NCBI RefSeq assembly: GCF_002355335.1
Contig: NZ_AP014946.1
Span: forward strand, 759,501-823,500
Length of the DNA: 64,000 bases
Direction of reading: 5' to 3'
Source: Variibacter gotjawalensis
Lineage (GTDB): Bacteria; Pseudomonadota; Alphaproteobacteria; Rhizobiales; Xanthobacteraceae
Shown: positions 30,787-39,475 of the stretch, piece by piece
Layout of the letters: every line of letters begins with the position of its first letter
Numbering within the stretch: the stretch's first letter is position 1
Position numbers and translations under genes: made by a program
The notes under the pieces: generated by a model
Database searches by the model: none
What the model saw: the letters and a program-made list of their open reading frames with translations, nothing else
What the model was told of the DNA's origin: nothing

Positions 30787-31313
30787 CGCGCAAACGCAAT
30801 CTCTCCGGCGAGGAGCGCGCCTTGTGGCGCGCCGTGACGCGCGAGATCAAGCCGCTGCGTGCGATGATCGAACGGATCGAAGAGCAGATCGCGCCGCCGC
30901 CGGCTCCGCCGAAAGCTATTCCGAAGAGAATGGTTGTTGCGCCGAAGCCGCCATCACCACCGCCGGTCGCGAAAACGCCCGCGCTTGCACCGCTCGATCG
31001 CCGCGCCAAACAGCGCGTCGCACGCGGCCACACCGATATCGACGCCCGCATCGATCTGCACGGCATGACGCAGGAGCGCGCGCATTCGGCGCTGCTGCGT
31101 TTCATCCGCAACGCGCAGGGCGACGATCTACGGTTGCTGCTCGTGATAACCGGCAAGGGCGCGCGCGATGGCGAACGCGGCGTGCTGCGGCGCGTTGTGC
31201 CGCAATGGCTCGCGCTACCGGATATGCGCAGCTACGTCGTCGGTTTCGAAACTGCGAGCATTCGCCATGGCGGCGAGGGCGCGCTCTATGTGCGCGTTCG
31301 CCGGCAGAAATAA
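30783..31313 (+). CDS. Smr domain protein
   Basis: 176 aa from ATG 30783, overlapping the mltA stop as ATGA. The N-terminal half is charged and Pro-rich. The C-terminal Smr domain has RIDLHGMTQERAHSALLRFI (LDLHG motif) and LLVITGKGARDGERGVLRRVVPQWL (TGxG motif). Smr domains can be nicking nucleases; the cellular role of this short class is unknown. It ends the Tim44-mltA-smr unit. Confidence 0.93.
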   Translation: MTRKRNLSGEERALWRAVTREIKPLRAMIERIEEQIAPPPAPPKAIPKRMVVAPKPPSPPPVAKTPALAPLDRRAKQRVARGHTDIDARIDLHGMTQERAHSALLRFIRNAQGDDLRLLLVITGKGARDGERGVLRRVVPQWLALPDMRSYVVGFETASIRHGGEGALYVRVRRQK

Positions 31314-31340
31314 AACGGGCCGCATTGCTGCGGCCCGTTT
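31313..31340 (+). terminator. terminator-like hairpin after the smr gene
   Basis: An 11-bp perfect stem (AAACGGGCCGC / GCGGCCCGTTT) with a 6-nt loop starts at the stop codon. Only a short broken T-run follows. Confidence 0.7.
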
Positions 31341-31347
31341 GATTCTT

Positions 31348-31454
31348 GTAGCCCGGATGAGCAGAGCGCGAAGCGCGTCGCGACATCCGGGAACAACATC
31401 GCGGCGATCCCTAGACCCGGATATCGCCCGGCTGCGCCTCGCTCATCCAGGCTA
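31348..31454. repeat. palindromic intergenic repeat (family B, copy 1)
   Basis: Outer arms GTAGCCCGGATGAG and CTCATCCAGGCTAC, with inner blocks GCGAAGCGCG and GACATCCGGG. Similar copies are at 46053 and 51395. It lies between convergent smr and asd. Confidence 0.85.
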
Positions 31455-31465
31455 CGAGAAGTGCC

Positions 31466-32503
31466 TTACGCCGCCTTACGCGCGCGCGGCTCGATCAGCT
31501 TGCGGTTGATCAGCACTTCGGCGATCTGGATCGCATTCAGCGCCGCGCCTTTGCGCAGGTTGTCCGAGACGACCCACATCGACAGACCGTTCTCTACGGT
31601 CGCGTCCTCGCGGATGCGGCTGATGTAGGTCGCGTCTTCGCCGGTCGCTTCGATCGGCGTGATGTAGCCACCCGGCTCGCGCTTATCGATCACGATGCAG
31701 CCCGGCGCACGGCGCAGGATTTCCATCGCCTCGTCCGGCGAGATCGGATTCTCGAACTCGACGTTGACGGCTTCCGAATGCGAGACGAACACGGGCACGC
31801 GCACGCAGGTCGCCGTGAGTTTGATTTTGGGGTCGAGGATTTTCTTGGTCTCGGCCACCATCTTCCACTCTTCCTTCGTGTACCCGTCTTCCATGAACAC
31901 ATCGATGTGCGGAATGAGGTTGAAGGCGATGCGCTTCGGAAACTTCTTCATCTCCGGTTCTTGCAGCGTGTAGATCGACTTGGTCTGGCGATCGAGTTCG
32001 TCCATGCCGTCCTTGCCGGCGCCGGAGACCGACTGATACGTCGCGACGACGACGCGCGTGATCTTCGCCTTGTCGTGCAGCGGCTTGAGCGCGACGACGA
32101 GCTGGGCTGTCGAGCAGTTCGGGTTCGCGATGATGCCGCGCTTGCGGAAATCCTTCACGGCATCCGCATTCACTTCCGGCACGATCAGCGGCACATCGGA
32201 ATCGTAACGCCAAGCCGACGAGTTATCGATGACGACGGCGCCCTGGGCCGCGATCTTCGGCGACCACTCCTTCGACACGGTACCGCCCGCCGACATCAGG
32301 CAGATGTCGGTATCGGAGAAGTCGAAGTGCTCGAGCGCTTTGCATTTCAGGGTTTTGTCGCCGTAGGACACTTCAACGCCCATGCTCCGGCGAGACGCCA
32401 GTGCAACCACCTCGTCGGCCGGGAAGGACCGTTCGGCGAGTATGCCCAACATTTCGCGGCCCACGTTACCCGTGGCGCCAACGACGGCAACCTTGTAACC
32501 CAT
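31466..32503 (-). CDS. asd: aspartate-semialdehyde dehydrogenase
   Basis: 345 aa from ATG 32503 (MGYKVAVVGATGNVGREML, the NADP-binding motif). The active-site Cys is in IIANPNCSTAQLV. The His and substrate-binding Arg regions are in ATCVRVPVFVSHSEAVN. It converts aspartyl phosphate to aspartate semialdehyde on the way to lysine, threonine, methionine and diaminopimelate. It is a single-gene unit by orientation. Confidence 0.97.
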   Translation of the reverse strand: MGYKVAVVGATGNVGREMLGILAERSFPADEVVALASRRSMGVEVSYGDKTLKCKALEHFDFSDTDICLMSAGGTVSKEWSPKIAAQGAVVIDNSSAWRYDSDVPLIVPEVNADAVKDFRKRGIIANPNCSTAQLVVALKPLHDKAKITRVVVATYQSVSGAGKDGMDELDRQTKSIYTLQEPEMKKFPKRIAFNLIPHIDVFMEDGYTKEEWKMVAETKKILDPKIKLTATCVRVPVFVSHSEAVNVEFENPISPDEAMEILRRAPGCIVIDKREPGGYITPIEATGEDATYISRIREDATVENGLSMWVVSDNLRKGAALNAIQIAEVLINRKLIEPRARKAA

Positions 32504-32691
32504 TGTTCTAGCTCCGAAATGTATTGCGCCGCGGGAAGCCATCGTGGCTTTGCCGCAGCGCGGTAGCTTTTACGCTCTTTTGTGACAGAGCACAACGCGC
32601 GGACGCGTACGCCATTTGGTGGCATCGCGGCCGGCATCAAGATGCAACATGGCCCAGCCATACTGGCTCACCTTCATATGGGAGCAGCGCC

Positions 32692-33723
32692 ATGAAGCTG
32701 AAGAAGCTGAGCATCGGAACGTTCAATCTTCTCAACCTGAATGAACCGAATCTGCCGATGTATACGGACAAGAAGGGCTGGTCGGATGCGCAATATGTGC
32801 TGAAGATCGATTGGACGCAGCGCCTGCTCAAATTGCTCCGGCCGGACATCTTCGGCTTTCAGGAACTCTGGCACGCCGACGCCTTGCACAACGCGGTCGA
32901 TACCGCGGGGCTGAGCGACGCTTACGATGTTCTCGTTCCGGACGATGCGAAGGGGAAGCGCATCGTTTGTGCCGCGATGGTGCGGAAGGGCTTGCTCAAA
33001 GGTCAACCCGACTGGATCGACAAATTTCCCGACAACTTCGTGCTCAAAAGCAAAGGCGATGACCCGCAAACCTCCGCCATCACGGTGAATATCAAGCGCT
33101 TCTCGCGCCCCGTGTTGCACTTCACGATCACCCCGCGAGAGGACCAGGAAGACGTGCACGTCTATGTCTGTCACTTCAAGTCGAAGGCACCCACCAAGGT
33201 CTTCATGGAGGACTGGTTCCATGCCGACGAGGCGACCTACAAGAAGCACGCGACAGGACTTGGTTCGGCTCTATCGACGATCCGCCGCACGGCTGAGGCT
33301 GCGGCCTTGCGGTTTCTTTTGACCGAACAGATGAAAGAGACGCGTACGCCGGTGATCGTTCTCGGCGACATCAATGACGGTCAGCTCAGCAATACGCAAA
33401 ACATTCTAACCGAGCAGCCGCGGTATCTCGTCGGTGGTAGCGTTGGCGGCAGCGACGTTGCGCTCTACACGGCGCAAACGCTGCAGGAGTATCGTTCTTC
33501 GCGAGACGTCTATTACACGCATATCCATCAGGACATGATGGAGTCACTCGACCACATCCTGGTGAGCGAGGAATTTTACGACAACAGCCGCAAGCGGATC
33601 TGGATGTTCGACGGGATGACTGTGAACAATGATCACTTGAGCTTCGACGACCATAAGACGTCCGGCACCAACGATCACGGCGTGATCTGTGCGCACTTTG
33701 CCTACAAGCCGATCAAGGCTTGA
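32692..33723 (+). CDS. endonuclease/exonuclease/phosphatase (EEP) family protein
   Basis: 343 aa from ATG 32692 with GGGAG upstream; an in-frame extension to 32524 overlaps the asd promoter and is unlikely. It starts LSIGTFNLLNLN, with PDIFGFQELWHAD carrying the metal-binding Glu, VYVCHFKSK, VIVLGDINDGQLS and LDHILVSEEF, and a late DHGVICAHF. The catalytic set is complete, so it is a phosphodiesterase or nuclease. No secretion signal is seen. Substrate unknown. Confidence 0.88.
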   Translation: MKLKKLSIGTFNLLNLNEPNLPMYTDKKGWSDAQYVLKIDWTQRLLKLLRPDIFGFQELWHADALHNAVDTAGLSDAYDVLVPDDAKGKRIVCAAMVRKGLLKGQPDWIDKFPDNFVLKSKGDDPQTSAITVNIKRFSRPVLHFTITPREDQEDVHVYVCHFKSKAPTKVFMEDWFHADEATYKKHATGLGSALSTIRRTAEAAALRFLLTEQMKETRTPVIVLGDINDGQLSNTQNILTEQPRYLVGGSVGGSDVALYTAQTLQEYRSSRDVYYTHIHQDMMESLDHILVSEEFYDNSRKRIWMFDGMTVNNDHLSFDDHKTSGTNDHGVICAHFAYKPIKA

Positions 33724-33762
33724 CCGCCGGCGCCGGTGGGCGCCAGCGGTGAGCCCGTAGCC

Positions 33763-34422
33763 TTAGTTCGTCGCGAAGCAGTAGAGTCGGCCGTCGCCGC
33801 CGGTGCCCTTCAGTGCCGCCACGCTGCAGCCGCCGCCTTCACCGCGCGAGGGATGCGACGTGTTCCACGATTTCGCAGGCGGCAGGTCGTTGAGACCGGT
33901 GCGGTCGTGGTGGCCGACCATCGCGGCGCCGGCTGCTTCCGACGTCCAATTGGCGCAGGTGCGATCCTCGCCGGCCGCGAAGGCCGTGCCGTCTTCCTGC
34001 GAGCCGGTCAGGATGTCGTGCATGTTCGGCGTATCGCCGCGCCCGTTCACGGCCTCACCCTTCTCGTTGAGCGCCGTCACCTTGCTGATCTTGTTGTTGG
34101 CGCTGTGCAGGTCCGCGACGCTGGTCGCAATCACTTCGCCCTTGCCGTTCTGCCACGGCCCCGCGCCGATGCGGTCCTTCGCGTTGACGGCGCCCGCGCC
34201 CTGCGTCGAGAGATAAGCCTTCCAGCTCTTCGACGAGCCGGCCGCCGTGGCGAGCCGCTGGCAGAGCGCGTCGGCGCCCGCGAGGCCGCCGAGATTGCCG
34301 CCTTTGCCGGAGCCTTCCGACGTGACGAAGAAGCTCATTTGCGCGGCGGTCTGTGCCTGCGCGATCGAAGCCAAGGGAAGAAGAGCCGAAACACAAAGCG
34401 CCAAGCGAAGGGTGGTGCGCAT
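33763..34422 (-). CDS. secreted C-type lectin-like (DUF1554-like) protein
   Basis: 219 aa with a clear signal peptide (LRLALCVSALLPLASIAQAQ). The mature part starts SFFVTSEGSGKGGNLGGLAGADALCQ, an arrangement of secreted lectin-fold proteins. It contains four mature Cys, in ALCQ, RTCANW, GGGCSV and LYCFA, which could form two disulfides. It is periplasmic or extracellular by prediction. Ligand and role are unknown. It is a lone gene divergent from an SDR gene. Confidence 0.7.
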   Translation of the reverse strand: MRTTLRLALCVSALLPLASIAQAQTAAQMSFFVTSEGSGKGGNLGGLAGADALCQRLATAAGSSKSWKAYLSTQGAGAVNAKDRIGAGPWQNGKGEVIATSVADLHSANNKISKVTALNEKGEAVNGRGDTPNMHDILTGSQEDGTAFAAGEDRTCANWTSEAAGAAMVGHHDRTGLNDLPPAKSWNTSHPSRGEGGGCSVAALKGTGGDGRLYCFATN

Positions 34423-34578
34423 AGAAGTTCTCCCGGATGCCCGGCCGTTGTTGGTCTTTTGGCCGGCGGGCGTAACAAACTGCCGGTTCTCGCCAGAGTC
34501 GAGTCCTTATCGCCGGAATGGCTCGCCTGCGGGCGGGCATTATGCTCGAATGCCGGCAATCAAAATCGGAGGAAAATC

Positions 34579-35355
34579 ATGCGGGCAGAAGGCATTGCGG
34601 TGGTGACGGGCGGCGCGAGCGGGATCGGGGCGGCCTGCTGCCGCGAACTCGCGACCGCGGGCGCCAAGGTCGTGGTGCTGGACCGCAATCTCGCGGGCGC
34701 CGAGGCAATCGCCAAGGAGGTCGGCGGCTCGGCCTACCATGCGGACGTCACCGACGATGCCGGCATGAAAGCCGTTGCGGAGAAGATCGAGGCCGAGGTC
34801 GGCCCGGTCGCGACGCTGGTCGCCAACGCCGGCATCCTGGCATTTCCGGCCCGCCCGTTCGACGTCTCGATGGACACCTGGGACGAGATCAACCGTGTCG
34901 ACCAGCGTGGCGTCTATCTCTCCTGCGTCGTCTTTGGCCGCGCCATGGTGCAGCGGCGCAAGGGCGCGATCGTGACCATCGCGTCGATTGCCGGCATGCG
35001 CTCGATGCCGATCCACGGCTATGCGTCCGCCAAGGCCGCCGTCATCTCGATCACGCAGTGTCTCGCGACCGAGTGGGGACCGGCCGGTGTCCGCGTCAAC
35101 GCGGTGTCGCCCGGCTTCGTGCAGACGCCCGCGCTGCAAGCCGCGATCGACAAGGGCGAACGCAACGTCGAGACGCTCAAAGCCAATGCCGCGATGGGCC
35201 GCACGGTGCGCATGGACGAGATCGCGAAGGCCGTGACGTTCCTGTCGTCCGACAACGCCTCCGGCATCACGGGCGTGAATCTTCCGGTCGACTGCGGTTG
35301 GCTCGTCACCGGCTCGTGGCACACCTATGGCGGGCTTCGCCAGCCGGGGAATTAG
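34579..35355 (+). CDS. short-chain dehydrogenase/reductase
   Basis: 258 aa from ATG 34579, which has the strong site GGAGGAAAA upstream; the longer open frame to 33736 is antisense to the lectin-like gene and is not used. The cofactor motif is VVTGGASGIGAACC, with VVLDRN ending strand 2 (Asp suggests NAD preference). NAG is in LVANAGIL. The catalytic Ser lies in IVTIASIAG and the Tyr-Lys pair in YASAKAAV. The substrate is unknown. Confidence 0.9.
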   Translation: MRAEGIAVVTGGASGIGAACCRELATAGAKVVVLDRNLAGAEAIAKEVGGSAYHADVTDDAGMKAVAEKIEAEVGPVATLVANAGILAFPARPFDVSMDTWDEINRVDQRGVYLSCVVFGRAMVQRRKGAIVTIASIAGMRSMPIHGYASAKAAVISITQCLATEWGPAGVRVNAVSPGFVQTPALQAAIDKGERNVETLKANAAMGRTVRMDEIAKAVTFLSSDNASGITGVNLPVDCGWLVTGSWHTYGGLRQPGN

Positions 35356-35385
35356 CAACGGCACGTCTTCTCGGCATATGAGGCT

Positions 35386-35523
35386 GTCATCCCGGCCAAG
35401 GCTGCGCAGCAGCCGCGAGCCGGGATCCACGTATCCCTGACACTTGAGAGAAACTCTATCGCTGGGGATCATGGATCCCGGATAGCCGCCAATCGCTGCG
35501 CGATTTACGTCTTCCGGGATGAC
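35386..35523. repeat. palindromic intergenic repeat (family A, copy 2)
   Basis: GTCATCCCGGCCAAGG to TTCCGGGATGAC. The central CGGGATCCACGTATCC block is shared with copy 1. It lies between convergent SDR and ThDP-enzyme genes. Confidence 0.9.
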
Positions 35524-35541
35524 AGCCCGTTGAGAGGCTAG

Positions 35542-37182
35542 CTAACCCCTTCCGATCATCGGCGCCGGCACACGCTCGATCATCACGTTGATGCACGCCG
35601 GTTTACCTGACGCGATGGCGCGCTCAAGCGCTGGACCGAGTTCGTCCGCGCGCGTCACCAGCTCGCCGTGACCGCCGAGCGCTTCGACGACTTTGTCATA
35701 GCGCGTCGGCAGTAGTTCGCAGCCATAGGCGCGATCCTTGCCGTATTCGCGGATCTGAATCTGATGCTCCGCGTTCCAGCCCGCGTCGTTGCCGAGCACG
35801 ACGACGAACGGCGTGTCGTAGCGCACCGCGGTGTCGAACTCCGTGAGGTGAAAGCCGAACGCGCCGTCGCCCATCATCACGACCGAGAGCGCATTCGGAT
35901 CGGCAACACGCGCCGCGATGCCGAACGGAACCGCAGCGCCGATCGAACCCGCGATGCCGTTGATGACGCGCCGCTTCGGCTTGAGGCACGCCTGCGGCCA
36001 TTGGCCGATCTCGCCGCCCTCGCAGGTGAGTATCGCGTTGTCGTGCTTGGCCAAAACGCTTTCGAGCGCGCGGCACATTTCGAGCGGATGCACCGGGCCG
36101 TCTTTCGGTGACGCGTGTTTCGCCCACGCCGTCGGCCGATAACTCACGGCAGCCTCGACTTCGTCCCGCCACGTCGTGTTGCGTTTCGCTGGTGCGCGCT
36201 TGAGCAATGTCTCGGCGGCTGTGCGCGAATCCGCGATGGCGGTGACCAGCACACGATCGCCGTGCGCATCGACGGCGCGGGCGACGAGTTCGGCCTCCGG
36301 ATCGATGACGATGAAACGCGCCTTCGCGTCGATCACCGGCGCATTGCCGAAGCGAATCGCATAATCGTGCGGCTTGCCGAGCAGCACCAGCATATCGGCT
36401 TGGCGGAGCACTTCGGCGAATGCGCCGAGCGTACAGTCGTTGAGACCGCGCGGGCCTTCCATGCCGACCGCTGGAATGCCGGTCACCTCGCCGAAGCGCG
36501 CGAGTGTCGCCCGGCCTTGCGCGTCGCACAGCGTCGGGCCGCCGAGGATCAGCGGGCGCGCCGCATCCTTCAGCGCCGCATAAACGCTGTCCGCCGCAAC
36601 ATCGCTCAAGTGCTGCACGCGCGCCGAAAACTCCTTCGGCCATGGCACCTCGCCGCCGCGAACGTCGCCTTCGAGGAAATCGCTCGGCAGGCTGAGATGC
36701 ACCGGCCCTGGGCGGCCCGACGTCGCGATGCGGATCGCGCGCGCAACGTCTTCGCCCATCCCTTCGATCGACTCCGCGGTCCACGATGCTTTCGCGGCGG
36801 GCGCCGCCATCTCGGCCTGACGAAGTTCTTGAAACCCACCGCGACCGACTTCACTCGCGGCGACATGCCCGGAGAGCAGCACGAGCGGCGACTCCGCGGC
36901 CAGCGCGGTGTAGAGCGCGGCGGCCGCATTCGCGTGGCCGGGTCCGCCGGTGACGAGCGCAACGCCCGGCTTGCCGGTGAGGCGGCCGTAAGCGTCCGCC
37001 ATATGCACGGCGGCGGCTTCGTGGCGCACGTGGATCAGTTTGAGCTTCGTTCCGATCGCGGCGTCGAACAGCGACATGATGTGGTTGCCGCTTAGCGTGA
37101 AGACGGTGTCGAGCCCCGCCGCCTCGAGCGTGCGCATGACGATGTCGGCGCCACGCATTTTGGTTTCGGTCTCAGCACTCAT
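35542..37182 (-). CDS. thiamine-diphosphate-dependent enzyme (acetolactate synthase/2-oxoacid decarboxylase/2-hydroxyacyl-CoA lyase superfamily)
   Basis: 546 aa. The N-terminal Pyr domain has the activating Glu in VRHEAAAVHMADAYGR. The middle domain is intact. The C-terminal PP domain has the ThDP signature GDGAFGFHLTEFDTA ending in a GNDAGWN block. There is no regulatory subunit gene beside it, so it is unlikely to be the biosynthetic IlvB. The gene upstream on the same strand makes a 2-oxoacid from a 2-hydroxyacid, which suggests 2-oxoacid decarboxylation or carboligation. That is inference. Confidence 0.85.
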   Translation of the reverse strand: MSAETETKMRGADIVMRTLEAAGLDTVFTLSGNHIMSLFDAAIGTKLKLIHVRHEAAAVHMADAYGRLTGKPGVALVTGGPGHANAAAALYTALAAESPLVLLSGHVAASEVGRGGFQELRQAEMAAPAAKASWTAESIEGMGEDVARAIRIATSGRPGPVHLSLPSDFLEGDVRGGEVPWPKEFSARVQHLSDVAADSVYAALKDAARPLILGGPTLCDAQGRATLARFGEVTGIPAVGMEGPRGLNDCTLGAFAEVLRQADMLVLLGKPHDYAIRFGNAPVIDAKARFIVIDPEAELVARAVDAHGDRVLVTAIADSRTAAETLLKRAPAKRNTTWRDEVEAAVSYRPTAWAKHASPKDGPVHPLEMCRALESVLAKHDNAILTCEGGEIGQWPQACLKPKRRVINGIAGSIGAAVPFGIAARVADPNALSVVMMGDGAFGFHLTEFDTAVRYDTPFVVVLGNDAGWNAEHQIQIREYGKDRAYGCELLPTRYDKVVEALGGHGELVTRADELGPALERAIASGKPACINVMIERVPAPMIGRG

Positions 37183-37206
37183 GGCAACACCTTCTAGATT
37201 AGAACG

Positions 37207-37303
37207 CCGTCATGGCCCGCTTCATGCGGGCCATCCACGTCTTCCTGTTTGGCATGCCGGAGAAGCAAGCCGTGGATGGCCCGGACAAGCCGGGCCATCA
37301 CGG
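37207..37303. repeat. palindromic intergenic repeat (family C, copy 2)
   Basis: CCGTCATGGCCCG ... GGGCCATCCACG and CGTGGATGGCCCGG ... GGGCCATCACGG. It shares both arms with 21604-21697 but has a different centre. It sits between two minus-strand genes and so may be transcribed. Confidence 0.85.
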
Positions 37304-37327
37304 AGAAATTAGGGCACGGTGCAAATA

Positions 37328-38593
37328 CTAAGCGATCCCACTCACGCGGCGCATGAGGTCCGGCGTCATCTCGTCGAGCGAGTTGATACCGAGCAGGCCC
37401 ATATCGCGCAGCACTTCCTCTTTGAGGATCTTGATCGCATGCGCGGCGCCGGCTTCGCCCGCGATCGACGCCGCGTAAAGGAACGGGCGGCCGACGAAGA
37501 CGAACTTCGCTCCGAGCGCAATCGCTTTCAGCACATCGGTGCCGCGGCGAATGCCGGAGTCGAACATCACCGTCATATCGCCCGCATTGTCCGCAATCTC
37601 CTTCAGCGTGCGCAGCGGCGACACCGTGTAGTCGAGCTGACGGCCGCCGTGGTTGGACACGATCACGCCGTCGACGCCGTGCTCGCGCGCTTTGCGCGCA
37701 TCGTCCGGATGCATCAAGCCCTTCACGATGAGGCGGCCCTTGAACAGGCGGCGCATCAGCGCGAGGTGCTCCCAGTTGAGATGATCGCGCGCGCCGAAGT
37801 CGCGCATCACGGTCTTCGCGATGATCGGCGCGCCGCGCGTCGCGAACGAATTCTCGAAATGCGGCATGCCGTGCTTGAACACGGTCTTCGCGGCGACGCC
37901 GGTGAGCCAGCCCGGTCGCGATAACCCGTCGAGCATCAGCTGCAGCGAGGGTTTGAGCGGTGTCGTGAAGCCGGCGCGAATATTATTCTCGCGGTTCGCA
38001 TGTACGGTCACGTCAACGGTGAGCAGCAGCGTCTTGAAGCCCGCATTCTGCACGCGGTGGACAAGCTCTTCGATGCGCGTCTCGTCGCCCGGCAGATAAG
38101 CCTGGAACCAAGCGTCCGGGTTCGCCGCAATCACCTCTTCGAGACGGATCAGCGATGAGCCGCTCATGATCATCGGGACGTTGGCGGCGCGCGCTGCCTG
38201 CGTCAGCACAAGGTCGCCGCGATAGGCGCAGAGCGCGCTCATGCCCATCGGCGCGATGCCGAACGGCGCCGAGAAGGTCTGGCCGAACAGTTTTGTCGCC
38301 ATGCTTCGCTGCGACACGTTATTGAGGACGCGCGGCACGAAGCCGTATTCCGCGAAGGCGCCTCGATTATCGGAGAGCGCCGCGTTCTCTTCCGCGGCTC
38401 CCGAGATGAAGCCGAAAATCGGCCGCGGCAGGAATTTGCGCGCCTCTTCCTCGAAATCGAGCAGCGACAGCACGTTGCGGATGCGACGCGGGACGCCGGT
38501 CGGCATCGACCAGGTCAGCGGCTCGGTGGGTTGTGCTTTGGTGGCGGCCGGCTCCTGCACCGAAGCGGTCAGGTCATCTCGGGTGATGGTCAC
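37328..38593 (-). CDS. FMN-dependent alpha-hydroxy-acid oxidase/dehydrogenase (LldD/MdlB family)
   Basis: 421 aa TIM-barrel flavoprotein. FGIAPMGMSALCAYRGDL is the FMN-contacting entry. LLTVDVTVHANRENN lies in the middle. VSNHGGRQLDYTVSPL is the family signature, with the catalytic His and substrate Arg, and FDSGIRRGTDVLKAIALGA binds phosphate. It oxidises an L-2-hydroxyacid such as lactate, glycolate or mandelate; specificity is not readable. It lies upstream of the ThDP enzyme across a repeat. Confidence 0.92.
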   Translation of the reverse strand: MTITRDDLTASVQEPAATKAQPTEPLTWSMPTGVPRRIRNVLSLLDFEEEARKFLPRPIFGFISGAAEENAALSDNRGAFAEYGFVPRVLNNVSQRSMATKLFGQTFSAPFGIAPMGMSALCAYRGDLVLTQAARAANVPMIMSGSSLIRLEEVIAANPDAWFQAYLPGDETRIEELVHRVQNAGFKTLLLTVDVTVHANRENNIRAGFTTPLKPSLQLMLDGLSRPGWLTGVAAKTVFKHGMPHFENSFATRGAPIIAKTVMRDFGARDHLNWEHLALMRRLFKGRLIVKGLMHPDDARKAREHGVDGVIVSNHGGRQLDYTVSPLRTLKEIADNAGDMTVMFDSGIRRGTDVLKAIALGAKFVFVGRPFLYAASIAGEAGAAHAIKILKEEVLRDMGLLGINSLDEMTPDLMRRVSGIA

Positions 38594-38785
38594 GAAGGCG
38601 TTTCCTTCTTGTTTCTTGGAAAAGCCTTACGGCGCGTTCGGGCCGTCGCGCAAGCTCGCAGAGCGCAGGGGCGGGCTGCGGAAAGTCTCAAGGGAAGTTT
38701 TTTTAGCCGGAGCGTGGCCGGAATTCCGCGCGGCTGCCGTTTACCCCTGTGACGGCCCTCCTCCGGGCCGGCGGATCTCTCCCAA

Positions 38786-38833
38786 AAAACTTACCGCCGG
38801 TGTGCCCCACGCACTCCGGCGGTCTTTTTTTAG
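38786..38833 (-). terminator. bidirectional-looking intrinsic terminator
   Basis: ACCGCCGG and CCGGCGGT (8 bp, 15-nt loop) are flanked by AAAAAA on one side and TTTTTTT on the other. By position it would end the minus-strand gene at 38842-39270. Confidence 0.8.
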
Positions 38834-38841
38834 GGAGGGCC

Positions 38842-39270
38842 TCAGCGGCAGCGCCGATAGCCCATCGCGGCGATTTCGCTGCTCCGCATCAGCACGGTGC
38901 GCTCGTTGAGCCCGCCGCGCTTGCGGATCCAGTTTCGCACCGGGCCCGGATAGAACTTCATCACGGCTTGCGTCGCCTCGTGCTCGGTCTGCTCCTCGCC
39001 CATCCAGTTCTTCGAATAGGCGGCGTGGAAGCCGAGCACGGCCCGCTGCGTCACGCAGATGCGGTTTTTCGGCACGATCGAGAGCACCAGCGTGCAGGCG
39101 GAGAGGCACGGGCCGTCGATGACCACACGCTCGCCGGACGCGCGCACGCGCTGGAAGAGGTCGAGATAATCGCCGATCCGTCCGCCGCCGTCGGCGCGGA
39201 TACGGACTTCGGCGGCCGAAGGCAGCACGCTGGCAACGACGAGGACCAACGCCAACAGAGTTTTACGCAA
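38842..39270 (-). CDS. small secreted protein, ClpP/crotonase-like fragment (COG3904-like)
   Basis: 142 aa from a TTG with GGGAGG five bases upstream, which gives an immediate signal peptide (RKTLLALVLVVASVLPSAA). The mature part has GDYLDLFQRVRASGERVVIDGPCLSACTLVL, a pattern resembling the periplasmic ClpP-like serine hydrolases, where the Ser-Ala after the Cys-Leu is the expected nucleophile site. LGFHAAYSKN follows. It is short, and the catalytic assignment is tentative. It has a private terminator. Confidence 0.7.
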   Translation of the reverse strand: MRKTLLALVLVVASVLPSAAEVRIRADGGGRIGDYLDLFQRVRASGERVVIDGPCLSACTLVLSIVPKNRICVTQRAVLGFHAAYSKNWMGEEQTEHEATQAVMKFYPGPVRNWIRKRGGLNERTVLMRSSEIAAMGYRRCR

Positions 39271-39475
39271 CGACACCTCCCGATATCGCAGCGAGCCGAC
39301 AGCTTTGCTCGGCTCTGACCGCGCCCCTTCGGCGACTATCGCAGAAGCAGGCTTCCGTTGCATAGGCCTTGCAACTTCACGGCCAGGTAGCGGTGAGGAT
39401 TCACGATCATCGCGGCGGAATCGCAACAGCAGGAGGGCCAAAGCGCCCGCCCGCGAGGTATTGTTGTGGCGGAAG

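Noticed and set aside
33736-34578. Long in-frame N-terminal extension of the SDR at 34579
   Set aside because: It runs antisense through the lectin-like gene, and a strong ribosome site precedes the inner ATG.
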